Below, in pieces: positions 1 through 8,162 of a stretch of DNA of 64,000 bases. Made by a program: the position numbers and the translations under genes. The notes under the pieces are model-generated. The model saw only the letters and a program-made list of their open reading frames with translations. It was not told the origin of the DNA and searched no databases. The stretch is from Frateuria hangzhouensis (GTDB taxonomy: Bacteria; Pseudomonadota; Gammaproteobacteria; Xanthomonadales; Rhodanobacteraceae). Positions within the stretch are counted from its first letter, which is position 1. The number at the start of each line of letters is the position of its first letter. Location: assembly GCF_026410505.1 (NCBI RefSeq), contig NZ_JAPMIU010000010.1, forward strand, positions 62,001 to 126,000, read 5' to 3'.

Positions 1-397
1 CCTCGGTGTTGGACGCCGGCTGCGCCGTGCGCAACCGTTCGCGCAGGCGTGCCACCGTGGCGTCCAGGCGTACCGCCTCGACCGGCTTGACCAGATAGTC
101 GAGCGCGCCCTGCTCGAACGCCTCCACGGCGTACTGGCGGTGGGCGGTGACGAACACCAGGTGCGCACGGTCGCCGATCTGGCGGGCCGCCTCCACGCCG
201 GACAGCCCGGGCATGTGCACGTCGAGGAAGCAGATGTCCGGCTGCTGCGCCTCGAACGCGGCCACGGCCTCGCGGCCGTTGCGCGCCTGCGCCACTACCT
301 CCAGCTGCGGCCAGGCCTGCGCTAACAGGCGTACCAGCGATGCGCGCAGCAAGGGCTCGTCGTCCGCGATCAGCGCGGTCGGACGATCATCCCTCAT
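1..397 (-). CDS. LytTR-type response regulator (3' part outside window)
   Basis: About 132 codons of a receiver domain are visible. They carry the acidic pocket D12/D13, phosphoacceptor D59 (in FLDVHMPG), T84 and the conserved K104 (YLVKP). The C-terminal output domain lies beyond the window edge. From the partner kinase type I infer a LytTR DNA-binding domain, but it is not seen. The start ATG overlaps the stop of the upstream histidine kinase gene in an ATGA (394-397), so the two are translationally coupled and form one two-component operon. Signal and targets cannot be deduced. Confidence 0.85.
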   Translation of the reverse strand, partial: MRDDRPTALIADDEPLLRASLVRLLAQAWPQLEVVAQARNGREAVAAFEAQQPDICFLDVHMPGLSGVEAARQIGDRAHLVFVTAHRQYAVEAFEQGALDYLVKPVEAVRLDATVARLRERLRTAQPASNTE

Positions 398-1470
398 GCG
401 ACGACGGCCTGCGCCGGGAAATCCACGCCGGCGCATACGCCATGCGGCTCGAGCCCCGCCAGCGTGACTTGCGCGTCGCCACCGAAGGCCAGTTGCAGGC
501 GTTCGCGAAGTGTCGAAAGCCCGGTACCCAAGCCCCGGCTGGAAGCCTGCAGGCCGATCCCGGTATCCACCACTTCGGCGCGGCAGCGCCCTTCCCGCAC
601 GCAGGCGCGCACCTCGATCCGGCCGCCCTCCTCGCTCGGATCGACGCCATGGCGAACGGCGTTCTCCACCAGCGTAAGCAAGGTCATCGGCGGGCAGCGC
701 AAGGCCAGTGCCGCCTGCTCGGCCTGCAACGAGAAATGCAGGCGGTCGGGCATGCGCATGTGCATTACTTCCAGGTAGACCCGCACCAGCTCCATCTCCT
801 GCCCCAGCGTGGTGGCCGCCTGCTGCAGGCGCGGCACCGCGGCGCGCAGATAGACGATCAGGCTGTCCAGTACCTGCGAGGCCTGCGGCGAGCCGGCCTC
901 GACCAGTTCGCGTACGTTGGCCAGCGTATTGAACAGGAAGTGCGGCTCCACCTGCGCCTGCAACAGGCGCAAGCGGGCGTCGGCGGCGCGGCGCTCCAGT
1001 TCGCTGCGCTGCAGTTCGAAGGCCAGTGCCTGGGCGCGCACCGCATCGTCGCGCTGGCGAAACAGCGCGGCGACCGCGATCCACGGCCCCAGCAACAAGC
1101 CGAGCAGGGCCATCGCCACGAATCCGCATTTGTCGGGATCGAGCCAGGGCATGCCCGAACCGGGGCCGTCCAGCAGATACAGCCCCAGCGCCGCCAGCGG
1201 CACCGCCATCGCCACGCCCCACACCTGCAGTACCCAGCGCGCGAGCCAGCGCGGCAGGCGCGCCGGCCAGCGTTCGAACAAACCGAAACCGATCAAAGCG
1301 GCCAGCCCCACGATCATCGCGCGGCCGACCAGCGGCACCGTCGGCATCGGGCACCAGGTGCTTTGCAGCAAGCCCAGCATGGCCGCCACGCCCAACCCGA
1401 GCAGCAGCCGGCGCCAGCCCAGCATCAGGACGAGCCAGTGCCGTGCTACAGGGGTGGGCGAAGTGCGCAT
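394..1470 (-). CDS. LytS/YehU-type membrane sensor histidine kinase
   Basis: 358 aa. The N-terminal ~135 residues hold four to five hydrophobic segments. A short coiled stretch (about 140-170) leads to the His_kinase (PF06580) motif PHFLFNTLANV with the phosphoacceptor His177. The ATP-binding domain follows, with the N-box LVENAVRHG and the G-box DTGIGL. The start is the ATG that begins MRTSPTPVARHW. A longer upstream frame runs antisense into the neighbouring gene and is composition driven. The gene overlaps the response regulator by 4 nt. No periplasmic sensor domain is evident, so the stimulus probably acts through the membrane segments. Confidence 0.88.
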   Translation of the reverse strand: MRTSPTPVARHWLVLMLGWRRLLLGLGVAAMLGLLQSTWCPMPTVPLVGRAMIVGLAALIGFGLFERWPARLPRWLARWVLQVWGVAMAVPLAALGLYLLDGPGSGMPWLDPDKCGFVAMALLGLLLGPWIAVAALFRQRDDAVRAQALAFELQRSELERRAADARLRLLQAQVEPHFLFNTLANVRELVEAGSPQASQVLDSLIVYLRAAVPRLQQAATTLGQEMELVRVYLEVMHMRMPDRLHFSLQAEQAALALRCPPMTLLTLVENAVRHGVDPSEEGGRIEVRACVREGRCRAEVVDTGIGLQASSRGLGTGLSTLRERLQLAFGGDAQVTLAGLEPHGVCAGVDFPAQAVVA

Positions 1471-1511
1471 GCGCAGACGATAGCAACGAATCGCCGCGGC
1501 GGGCGGGAATG

Positions 1512-2381
1512 CTACAGATGCGGCAGCCACAGCATCATCGATGCGGTGGCGATGCCCGCCCCGGTCGCCAGCGTCGCCACCGCCAGGCCCGCCGCCATCG
1601 CCAGCTGCGCCGCCGGCCGCCGGCTTCGCTGCGCGCGGAAGTACAGTTCGGCGATCGCCAGCGGCAGCGCGTACTGGGCGAATGCGATGACCGTCAGCGC
1701 CGGGCCCGTGAAGGTCTCGGGATCGAAGCCGGCCGGTCCCTGGTTGAGCGCGATCCACAGGGTCAGCCCGATGCGGAAGAACCACACCCCGCTCACCGCC
1801 AGGAACAGCCGGATCGCCCAGCGCCGGTGCCGGTCGATGCGGCGCGCCAGCGCCTCGCGCCAGGCCAGGCTGGCGAACAATACGATCAACAGCGCGTTCA
1901 GGCTGATCGCCACGTTCTGGGACAGATCACCGACGCCGCCGCGGCCCCACACCATCGCCAGCCCGCCCAGGCTCAGCAACAGCGCGGAAAACAGGTAGCC
2001 GCGGCCGTTCCAGCGATGAAAGCGCGGCCACGTCCGGCGTATCCACGGCATCAACTGCAGCGCACCACTGGCGATGATCAGGGCGGCGAACGCCAGGTGC
2101 ACCGCCACCAGCGCGTTGCCTGGGCCATCGCCGGGCACGTAGCCGTGGGGCATGACATCGTTCCACGCTGCCCAGTCGCCCTGCAGTGCCGAGCGCCCGT
2201 AGAAGCCGAACAGATAAGCGGCGAAGGCGAACTGGCCGAGCACCGCCACGGCGAACCAGCCGGTGACCGCCTTCCTGAGCGCCGATCCGGCCAGCCGGTC
2301 GAGCCGCTCCGGCGCGGACGCCACGCGGCCAGGTCGCGGCGCGGCGGACAGCTCGGCATCGAGGACGAGTGCCTTGGCCAT
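1512..2381 (-). CDS. DUF2306-like multi-pass membrane protein
   Basis: 289 aa. After a ~40-residue cytoplasmic N-terminus there are about seven hydrophobic segments. Conserved His/Trp-rich loops (AVHLAFAALIIASGALQL; FHRWNGRGYL) resemble DUF2306 membrane proteins, whose function is unknown. The start is chosen at MAKALVLD because AAGGAG lies 7 nt upstream. The longer in-frame extension is low-complexity, Arg-rich and lies before this RBS. It lies upstream of the two-component genes on the same strand, 41 nt before the kinase start, so it may belong to that operon and be its signalling partner; this is inference. Confidence 0.75.
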   Translation of the reverse strand: MAKALVLDAELSAAPRPGRVASAPERLDRLAGSALRKAVTGWFAVAVLGQFAFAAYLFGFYGRSALQGDWAAWNDVMPHGYVPGDGPGNALVAVHLAFAALIIASGALQLMPWIRRTWPRFHRWNGRGYLFSALLLSLGGLAMVWGRGGVGDLSQNVAISLNALLIVLFASLAWREALARRIDRHRRWAIRLFLAVSGVWFFRIGLTLWIALNQGPAGFDPETFTGPALTVIAFAQYALPLAIAELYFRAQRSRRPAAQLAMAAGLAVATLATGAGIATASMMLWLPHL

Positions 2382-2587
2382 GGGGGAACTCCTTCGATGG
2401 CCGATGCCGGCCGACCCAACGATCCTGCCCGCCGGCCGGCCGCTGCCGACAGCCCCGTTGCGACGAACGGCGGATCGGCCGGGCCAGACCGCGCCCAGGC
2501 GCGACAAACGGCACCGTTCACGGCCGCTGGAAACACCTTGGCCTAGCCTGCGGGGTCGGGCGGACACCGCTCGCGACGGCAAGGGTC

Positions 2588-3301
2588 ATGCAATACGAGC
2601 TTTACTACTGGACCGGCATCCCGGGGCGCGGCGAATTCGTGCGGCTGGCGCTGGAAGACGCCGGCGCCGACTACGTAGACGTCGCCCGCAACCGCGGCGA
2701 CGCGGTGATGGATCCCTTCCTCGCCGGCGACAGCACCGAGGACGCGCTGCCGTTCGCGCCCCCCATCCTGCGCGCCGGCCACCTGCTGATCGCGCAGACC
2801 GCCGCCATCCTGGCCTACCTGGGCCAGCACCTGCGGCTGGTGCCCGAGGGCGAGGCGCGCCGCATCTACGCCAACCAGTTGCAGTTGACCATCGCCGACG
2901 TGGTCGCCGAGGTGCACGACAGCCATCACCCGATTGCCGCCAGCCTGTACTACGAGGACCAGCGGCAGGAAGCGCAGCGGCGCGCGGCCGACCTGCGCAA
3001 GCACCGGCTGCCCAAGTACCTGGGCTATTTCGAGCAGGTACTCGCGCGCTCCGATGGCCGCCATGCGCTGGGCGAACACTCCTACGTCGACCTGTCATTG
3101 TTCCAGCTGATGGCCGGGCTGGACTACGCCTTTCCGCGGGCCATGCGGCGCCTGCGCCAGGGCTCGCCACGCCTGGGCGCACTGGCCGACGAGATCGCCC
3201 AGCGCCCGCGCATCGCCGCCTACCTCGCGTCCCCGCGTCGCCTGCCGTTCAACGAACAAGGCATCTTCCGCCACTATCCCGAGCTGGACGATCCGGCCTG
3301 A
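2588..3301 (+). CDS. Glutathione S-transferase family protein
   Basis: 237 aa. The thioredoxin-like N-terminal domain (YYWTGIPGRGEFVRLALEDAG, then the PPIL/TAAIL glutathione-binding turn near residues 57-77) is followed by an all-helical C-terminal domain, the standard cytosolic GST layout. The N-terminal Tyr residues are candidates for the catalytic hydroxyl, as in sigma/alpha-like classes. Likely role: glutathione conjugation or peroxide detoxification; the substrate is unknown. The ATG at 2588 starts the first GST strand, and the upstream in-frame extension is not plausible protein. The gene diverges from the DUF2306 gene and is followed by a REP pair. Confidence 0.85.
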   Translation: MQYELYYWTGIPGRGEFVRLALEDAGADYVDVARNRGDAVMDPFLAGDSTEDALPFAPPILRAGHLLIAQTAAILAYLGQHLRLVPEGEARRIYANQLQLTIADVVAEVHDSHHPIAASLYYEDQRQEAQRRAADLRKHRLPKYLGYFEQVLARSDGRHALGEHSYVDLSLFQLMAGLDYAFPRAMRRLRQGSPRLGALADEIAQRPRIAAYLASPRRLPFNEQGIFRHYPELDDPA

Positions 3302-3308
3302 GGGGGCA

Positions 3309-3365
3309 CGGTGGGCTGAAGCCCACCCTACGGTCCGGCGGCGTAGGGTGGGCTTCAGCCCACCG
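3309..3365. repeat. REP pair, family 1 (upstream flank of RAYT)
   Basis: Two copies of a 22-24-nt palindromic element with core GTAGGGTGGGCTTCAGCCC lie head to head (3309-3332 and 3342-3365), separated by about 9 nt. Each copy is itself a hairpin (GGGCTTCAGCCC), and the pair forms a long cruciform. This is the arrangement of bacterial REPINs. It lies just upstream of the RAYT transposase gene. Confidence 0.9.
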
Positions 3366-3443
3366 CACCTCCGCCCAAACCCTACTTCCCCGGACGCTCT
3401 CCCCTGATCCTGCGCTGCGACCAGACAGCTCATTCTGTTCGCC

Positions 3444-3971
3444 ATGAGCAATTACTTGCGCGCATGGCAGCCGGGCGGCACCTTTTTCTTCACCTTGACC
3501 CTGGCCAACCGGGAAAGCGCCTTGCTGACGAGGCATATCGAGCTGTTACGAAGCACCCTTCGCGAAGCGCGACGAGCCCGCCCTTTCCGCGTGAACGCCA
3601 TGGTCGTGCTCCCGGAACACCTGCACCTGCTTTGCACATTGCCGCACACCGATGCGGACTACGCCACACGCATCGCGCACTTGAAGGCCGGCTTTTCGCG
3701 GGACCTACCGGGGCGTGGTTCGTCCGCCCGCTCTGCGCGCCGCGAGCGCGGCATCTGGCAGCGACGCTATTGGGAGCACGCGATCCGCGACGAGCGCGAC
3801 CTGCGAACCCATATCGACTACATTCATTACAACCCGGTCAAGCATGGCCATGTGGACCAGGTCCGGGACTGGCCCTGGTCCACCTTTCATCGGTTCGTGA
3901 CCACGGGGTTCTTGCCGCCCGATTGGGCCGGAATCAAGGAAGGCGGTTCACGCACGCGCTTTGGCGAATGA
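3444..3971 (+). CDS. REP-associated tyrosine transposase (RAYT, TnpA_REP)
   Basis: 175 aa, Y1_Tnp/IS200-like fold. The metal-binding HxH is visible at H59-L-H61 (PEHLHLL). The C-terminal helix carries YIHYNPVKHG with candidate nucleophiles Tyr126/Tyr129. A W-x-R-R-Y-W-E-H segment (about 105-112) is typical of RAYTs. Family knowledge: RAYTs are single-copy, domesticated transposases that bind and nick REP hairpins and disperse REPINs. Here the gene is bracketed by inverted family-1 REP pairs at 3309-3365 and 3977-4030, and at least six more copies of the same repeat occur in the window. No terminal repeats of an autonomous element are seen. The protein appears intact. Confidence 0.92.
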   Translation: MSNYLRAWQPGGTFFFTLTLANRESALLTRHIELLRSTLREARRARPFRVNAMVVLPEHLHLLCTLPHTDADYATRIAHLKAGFSRDLPGRGSSARSARRERGIWQRRYWEHAIRDERDLRTHIDYIHYNPVKHGHVDQVRDWPWSTFHRFVTTGFLPPDWAGIKEGGSRTRFGE

Positions 3972-3976
3972 AGACG

Positions 3977-4030
3977 GTCGGCTGAAGCCCACCCTACGGT
4001 TAGCGGCTTGTGGGCGGGCTTCAGCCCACC
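3977..4030. repeat. REP pair, family 1 (downstream flank of RAYT)
   Basis: An imperfect inverted pair starting right after the RAYT stop codon: GGCTGAAGCCCACCCTACG near 3979-3999 and GGGCGGGCTTCAGCCCACC near 4012-4030. Together with the copy at 3309 it encloses the transposase gene. Confidence 0.85.
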
Positions 4031-4035
4031 AGCCC

Positions 4036-4467
4036 TCAAAACACCGCGATGACGATGGCGCCGGCGACGATCAGCCCGCCGCCCAACAGCAGCGGCAGGC
4101 TCGGCTTCTCGCCGAGGAACACCAGTCCCAATACGATCACCATCGCCACGCTGAGCTTGTCGATCGGCGCGACCTTGCTCACCGGCCCGAGCTGCAACGC
4201 GCGGTAGTAGCACAGCCAGGACAGGCCGGTGGCGATGCCCGAGAGGACCAGGAACAGCCAGCTGTGCCATGGCAGGCCCGCCGGCCTTGCCCACTCGCCA
4301 CGCAGGCTCACGATGCCGGCGGTGACCGCGAGGATCACCACCGTGCGGATGAAGGTGGCCAGGTTGGAGTTGATCCCCGCCACGCCGAGCTTGCCGAACA
4401 GCGCGGTGAGCGCGGCGAAGAACGCCGAGCCCAGCGCGAACAGCAGCCAGCTCTGGCGCAGGTCCAT
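4036..4467 (-). CDS. Half-size EamA-family transporter
   Basis: 143 aa with five hydrophobic segments, that is, a single EamA repeat rather than the usual ten-TM duplicated protein. The C-terminal segment GLVFLGEKPSLPLLLGGGLI is characteristic of the family. Such short EamA proteins probably work as dimers in export of metabolites; the substrate is unknown. The gene follows the DUF2782 gene by 7 nt on the same strand, suggesting cotranscription. Confidence 0.85.
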   Translation of the reverse strand: MDLRQSWLLFALGSAFFAALTALFGKLGVAGINSNLATFIRTVVILAVTAGIVSLRGEWARPAGLPWHSWLFLVLSGIATGLSWLCYYRALQLGPVSKVAPIDKLSVAMVIVLGLVFLGEKPSLPLLLGGGLIVAGAIVIAVF

Positions 4468-4474
4468 GTCCGGC

Positions 4475-4936
4475 TCAGTCGCCCGTGGAGGCCGCCGGCG
4501 CAGGCTTGGACTTGCCCCACTCCAGCACTTTGTACATCACCGGCCGCGTGGGTTTCTGGCCGTGGTCGTCCACCAGCCGGCCGCTCGGATCGACCATGTA
4601 CGTCTGCGCGATGCCGCTGGGCGGGGTGATCACCACCATGTAGAGCCGGCCGTTGCGACGGTATTCCTGCACGGTGTCCTCGCCCTGCTTGTGCACGCTG
4701 ACCTCGGGCATCGGCTGGCCCGAGCGGATCGGTTCGGGCTTGCGCGGCAGTAGCGACGTGCCGCTTTGCGCCGGCGCCGCGGTCGGCACCGGCGCCGAAG
4801 CGGGCGCGGTCGCCTGCACGCCCGGATCGTTCATGCCCGGCGGCGGCGGCACGTTGGCCGGCGGCGGCGCCGACTGGGCGAAAGCGGGCGCGGCAAGCAG
4901 CGCGGGGACGAGGACGAGCGCGGCGGGAAGCTTCAT
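4475..4936 (-). CDS. DUF2782 family exported protein
   Basis: 153 aa. A signal peptide (about residues 1-20, cleaving after PAFA) is followed by a Pro/Ala-rich linker. The conserved DUF2782 domain (VQEYRRNGRLYMVVITPPSG..YMVDPSGRL) covers about residues 75-140. Function is unknown. In other gammaproteobacteria the family commonly lies next to polA, as here, where it diverges from polA. The start at MKLPAALVL is chosen because it begins the signal peptide; the longer frame reaches into the polA promoter region. Confidence 0.82.
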   Translation of the reverse strand: MKLPAALVLVPALLAAPAFAQSAPPPANVPPPPGMNDPGVQATAPASAPVPTAAPAQSGTSLLPRKPEPIRSGQPMPEVSVHKQGEDTVQEYRRNGRLYMVVITPPSGIAQTYMVDPSGRLVDDHGQKPTRPVMYKVLEWGKSKPAPAASTGD

Positions 4937-5018
4937 GGCATGGCTCCGGGGATGTGCGCGCGAGCATAGCAGCGGCCCCGGCGCGGGCCGGTGAACCGCG
5001 GCGCCATGGCACGCGTGC

Positions 5019-5024
5019 GAGAAT
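5019..5024 (+). promoter_or_regulatory. Putative extended -10 of polA, leaderless geometry
   Basis: TGCGAGAAT ends 6 nt before the polA ATG and there is no Shine-Dalgarno sequence. If it is the -10 element, transcription would start at or within 1 nt of the start codon. This is inference from position and base match only. Confidence 0.4.
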
Positions 5025-5030
5025 GGCCCG

Positions 5031-7757
5031 ATGGCACAGCTCATCCTGATCGACGGCTCTTCCTACCTTTACCGCGCCTTCCATGCGCTGCCGCCGCTGA
5101 CCAACGCGCGCGGCGAGCCCACCGGCGCGCTGTTCGGCGTGGTCAACATGCTGCGCGCCACGCTGAAGGCGCAGCCGGAGTACCTGGCCTTCGTCTGCGA
5201 CGCGCCCGGGCGTACGTTCCGCGACGACATCTACCCCGAGTACAAGGCCAACCGCCCGCCGATGCCCGATGACCTGCGCGCGCAGGTCGAACCGATGATG
5301 GCGATCGTCGGCGCGCTGGGTTTTCCGATCCTGTGCGTGCCCGGCGTGGAGGCCGACGACGTGATCGGCACGCTGGCCCGCGCCGCGGCGGCGCAGGGCA
5401 TCGACGTGGTCATCTCCACCGGCGACAAGGATCTGGCCCAGCTGGTCGATCCGCGCGTCACGCTGGTCAACACCATGACCAACGTGACGCTGGACATCGC
5501 CGGCGTCACCGAGAAGTTCGGCGTGCCGCCCGGGCGCATCGTCGACTTCCTCAGCCTGACCGGCGACAGCATCGACAACGTGCCGGGCGTGACCAAATGC
5601 GGACCCAAGACCGCGGCCAAATGGCTGGCCGAGTACGGTTCGCTGGAGGGCGTGATCGCCAACGCCGACAAGGTCGGCGGCAAGATCGGCGGCTACCTGC
5701 GCGAGGCGCTGCCCACGCTGCCGCTCTCGCGCGAGCTGGTGACCATCCGCACCGACCTGGAACTCGAGCAGGGTCCCACCGACCTGAGCCTGCGCGAGCG
5801 CGACACCGCCGCGCTGCGCGAGTTGTTCACCCGCTACGAGTTCAAGGCGGCGCTGAAAGACCTGGACGCCGAGACCGGCGGCGCCACGCCGGCGCCCGAG
5901 GTCGCATCCGCGCCGCCGATGCAGGCCGCGCCGACCGCCGCCGACGCGCGGCCCGGCGAATACGAGCTGGTCACCACGCCCGAACAGTTCGAGCGCTGGC
6001 TCGCGCGTCTGCGCGAGGCGCCGCTGATAGCCTTCGACACCGAGACCAGCAGCATCGACGCCATGCGCGCCGAACTGATCGGCCTGTCCTTCTCCATCGA
6101 ACCGGGCAAGGCGTGCTACATCCCGGTCGCGCACGACTACCCGGGCGCACCCTGGCAGCTGGACCGCGATCAGGTGCTGCACGCGCTCAAACCGCTCTTC
6201 GAAGACCCCGCGCGGCCCAAGCTCGGCCAGCACGCCAAGTACGACATCAACGTGCTGTCGCATTACGGCATCGGCGTGCAGGGCCTGGCGCACGATTCGA
6301 TGCTCGCCTCCTACGCCTGGAACGCCACCGCCACGCGCCATGACATGGATTCGCTGGCCAGCCGCTACCTGGGCTACCAGACCATCAAGTACGAAGAGGT
6401 GGCCGGCAAGGGCGCCAAACAGATCCCGTTCTCGCAGGTCGACCTGGACACCGCTTGCCGCTACGCCGCCGAGGACGCGGACATCACCCTGCGCCTGCAC
6501 CAGGCACTGCAGCCGATGCTCGCCTCCGTGCCGGCGCTCAAGCGCGTGTACGAGCAGATCGAAGTACCGCTGGCGCCGATCCTTGCGGGCATGGAGCGCA
6601 AGGGCGTGCTGATCGACGTCGACGAGTTGCGCAAGCAAAGCCAGGAGCTGGGCAAGCGCATGCTGGAACTGCAGCGCCACGCCTACACGCACGCCGGACG
6701 CGACTTCAGCCTGGATTCGCCCAAGCAACTGCAGGCGATCCTGTTCGACGAACTGGGCCTGCGCGCCAAGCTGAAGACGCCCAAGGGCCAGCCTTCCACC
6801 AACGAGGAGGCGCTGGAAGCGATCGCCGACGACCACGCGCTGCCGCGGCTGATCCTGGACTACCGCGGCCTGGCCAAGCTGCGCTCCACGTATACCGACA
6901 AGCTGGCCTCCATGGTCAACCCGCGCACCGGCCGCGTGCACACCTGCTACCACCAGGCGGCGGTGGCGACCGGGCGGATCTCCTCGTCGGATCCGAACCT
7001 GCAGAACATCCCGGTACGCACCGACGAGGGCCGGCGCATCCGCGCAGCGTTCATCGCACCGCCCGGCTGGGTGGTGATGGCGGCCGACTACTCGCAGATC
7101 GAATTGCGCATCATGGCGCACCTGTCCGGCGACGAAGCGCTGCTGCGCGCATTCAGGAGCGGCGGCGACGTGCACCGCGCCACCGCGGCCGAGGTGTTCG
7201 GCGTGGCGCCGGAGGAGATCACGCTCAACCAGCGACGCGCGGCCAAGGCGATCAACTTCGGCCTGATGTACGGCATGAGCGCCTTCGGCCTGGCCCGCCA
7301 GCTGGGCGTGGACCGCGGCGAGGCCAGCGATTACATGGCGCGCTACTTCTCGCGCTTCGCCGGCGTGCGCGCCTTCATGGACGCCACCCGCGAGCAGGCC
7401 CATCGCGACGGCTTCGTCGAGACCATCTTCGGCCGCCGGCTGTACCTGGAGAACCTCAAGGCCCGCAACCAGGCACTGCGCGCCGGTGCCGAGCGCGCCG
7501 CGGTCAACGCGCCGATGCAGGGCAGCGCGGCGGACATCATCAAGCGCGCCATGATCGCGATGGGCTCCTTCCTTTCCGAGCGCACCGACGCGCACATGCT
7601 GATGCAGGTGCACGACGAACTGGTGTTCGAGGTGCAGGAAGACGCCGTGGACACCCTGCGCCAGGCGGTGGTCGAGCGCATGTCCGGCGCCGCCGAGCTG
7701 GCTGTGCCGCTGGTGGTGGATGTCGGGGTCGGGGCGAACTGGGAGCAGGCGCACTAG
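5031..7757 (+). CDS. polA: DNA polymerase I
   Basis: 908 aa with all three domains. The 5'-3' exonuclease covers about residues 1-290. The 3'-5' exonuclease covers about 310-500, with proofreading residues D336/E338 in AFDTETSS and YAAEDAD present. The polymerase domain covers about 520-908, with motif A DYSQIELRIMAHLSGDE, motif B RRAAKAINFGLMYG and motif C QVHDELVFEV (D862). Proofreading therefore looks intact. The enzyme fills gaps in excision repair and removes Okazaki primers. The start matches the family N-terminus (MAQLILIDGSSYLYRAFHAL). It diverges from the DUF2782 gene and is followed by a probable small RNA gene. Confidence 0.98.
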   Translation: MAQLILIDGSSYLYRAFHALPPLTNARGEPTGALFGVVNMLRATLKAQPEYLAFVCDAPGRTFRDDIYPEYKANRPPMPDDLRAQVEPMMAIVGALGFPILCVPGVEADDVIGTLARAAAAQGIDVVISTGDKDLAQLVDPRVTLVNTMTNVTLDIAGVTEKFGVPPGRIVDFLSLTGDSIDNVPGVTKCGPKTAAKWLAEYGSLEGVIANADKVGGKIGGYLREALPTLPLSRELVTIRTDLELEQGPTDLSLRERDTAALRELFTRYEFKAALKDLDAETGGATPAPEVASAPPMQAAPTAADARPGEYELVTTPEQFERWLARLREAPLIAFDTETSSIDAMRAELIGLSFSIEPGKACYIPVAHDYPGAPWQLDRDQVLHALKPLFEDPARPKLGQHAKYDINVLSHYGIGVQGLAHDSMLASYAWNATATRHDMDSLASRYLGYQTIKYEEVAGKGAKQIPFSQVDLDTACRYAAEDADITLRLHQALQPMLASVPALKRVYEQIEVPLAPILAGMERKGVLIDVDELRKQSQELGKRMLELQRHAYTHAGRDFSLDSPKQLQAILFDELGLRAKLKTPKGQPSTNEEALEAIADDHALPRLILDYRGLAKLRSTYTDKLASMVNPRTGRVHTCYHQAAVATGRISSSDPNLQNIPVRTDEGRRIRAAFIAPPGWVVMAADYSQIELRIMAHLSGDEALLRAFRSGGDVHRATAAEVFGVAPEEITLNQRRAAKAINFGLMYGMSAFGLARQLGVDRGEASDYMARYFSRFAGVRAFMDATREQAHRDGFVETIFGRRLYLENLKARNQALRAGAERAAVNAPMQGSAADIIKRAMIAMGSFLSERTDAHMLMQVHDELVFEVQEDAVDTLRQAVVERMSGAAELAVPLVVDVGVGANWEQAH

Positions 7758-7770
7758 CACGCAGCTTTGG

Positions 7771-7915
7771 CGCCCTTCCCCTCCGGGGAGAGGGTTGGGT
7801 GAGGGGCTGGGGCTTGCAAAATTTTTTGTTAGCGGTTTTTAACGAGCGCACAAGCGCGGGCCTCCCCGCGAGCCCCGCCCCTCACCCCTGCCCTCTCCCG
7901 AGCGGGAGAGGGAGC
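7771..7915. repeat. Inverted pair of family-3 CTCTCCCC/GGGGAGAGG repeats
   Basis: Two arms in opposite orientation: CCCTTCCCCTCCGGGGAGAG with GGGTGAGGGGCTGGGGC, then GAGCCCCGCCCCTCACCC with CCCTCTCCCGAGCGGGAGAG. They are separated by ~65 nt that are more AT-rich and hold several A and T runs (AAAATTTTTT near 7820). The element begins 13 nt after the polA stop and could fold into a long hairpin that ends polA transcripts. Related copies lie at 9901, 21339, 42372, 53321, 53623, 53926 and 60081. Confidence 0.8.
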
Positions 7916-8024
7916 CAGGGCGCGGCGGATGAACAGATGCTGACCTGTTCCCGATATCGCGAACGCCGTCCTTGAAACTTTCCTCCCTGATCCGCATCCA
8001 AGGTTTCGGATGCACGCAACGGCA

Positions 8025-8140
8025 TCCCCCGACCCGCCCACCTCCCTGAGCGGGTCACCAAGGATACGAACCTCTCCCCTGGGCTTCGTATCCAACCCCC
8101 GGCCCCGAAGGTTCCCCCTAGCCTTCGGGGCTTTTTTTTC
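8025..8140 (+). ncRNA. Probable sX13-like small RNA with C-rich loops
   Basis: Three consecutive perfect hairpins end in a T8 tract. Stems are 8031-8037/8050-8056 (7 bp), 8062-8070/8085-8093 (9 bp) and 8103-8111/8122-8130 (9 bp). The loops are C-rich (CCACCTCCCTGA, CCTCTCCCCTGGGC, TTCCCCCTAG). A further 6-bp hairpin (7994-7999/8008-8013) may be part of the RNA or its leader. Multiple C-rich loops ending in an intrinsic terminator are the hallmark of sX13, a ~115-nt regulatory RNA of Xanthomonas that pairs with G-rich mRNA sites. From memory it lies near polA there too. The 5' end is not determined; no convincing promoter was found. Confidence 0.7.
8103..8139 (+). terminator. Intrinsic terminator of the C-loop small RNA
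   Basis: Perfect 9-bp stem CCCCGAAGG/CCTTCGGGG with a 10-nt loop, followed directly by C and eight T residues. It is the strongest Rho-independent terminator in the window, and no protein gene ends just upstream, which supports a noncoding transcript. Confidence 0.9.
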
Positions 8141-8162
8141 GTTTGTTCACGGCCGAGCTCGC

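Noticed and set aside
2369-2587. N-terminal extension of the GST gene
   Set aside because: It runs over the divergent DUF2306 gene start and its ribosome-binding site, and reads as Arg/Pro-rich low-complexity sequence.
4335-7760. A 1141-codon open frame antisense to polA
   Set aside because: The translation is His/Gln/Arg-rich without recognisable motifs, whereas the polA frame encodes every family motif.
7818-7830. Intrinsic terminator at the AAAATTTTTTG run after polA
   Set aside because: The T-run is preceded by no stable short hairpin of its own; it lies in the spacer of the family-3 inverted pair.
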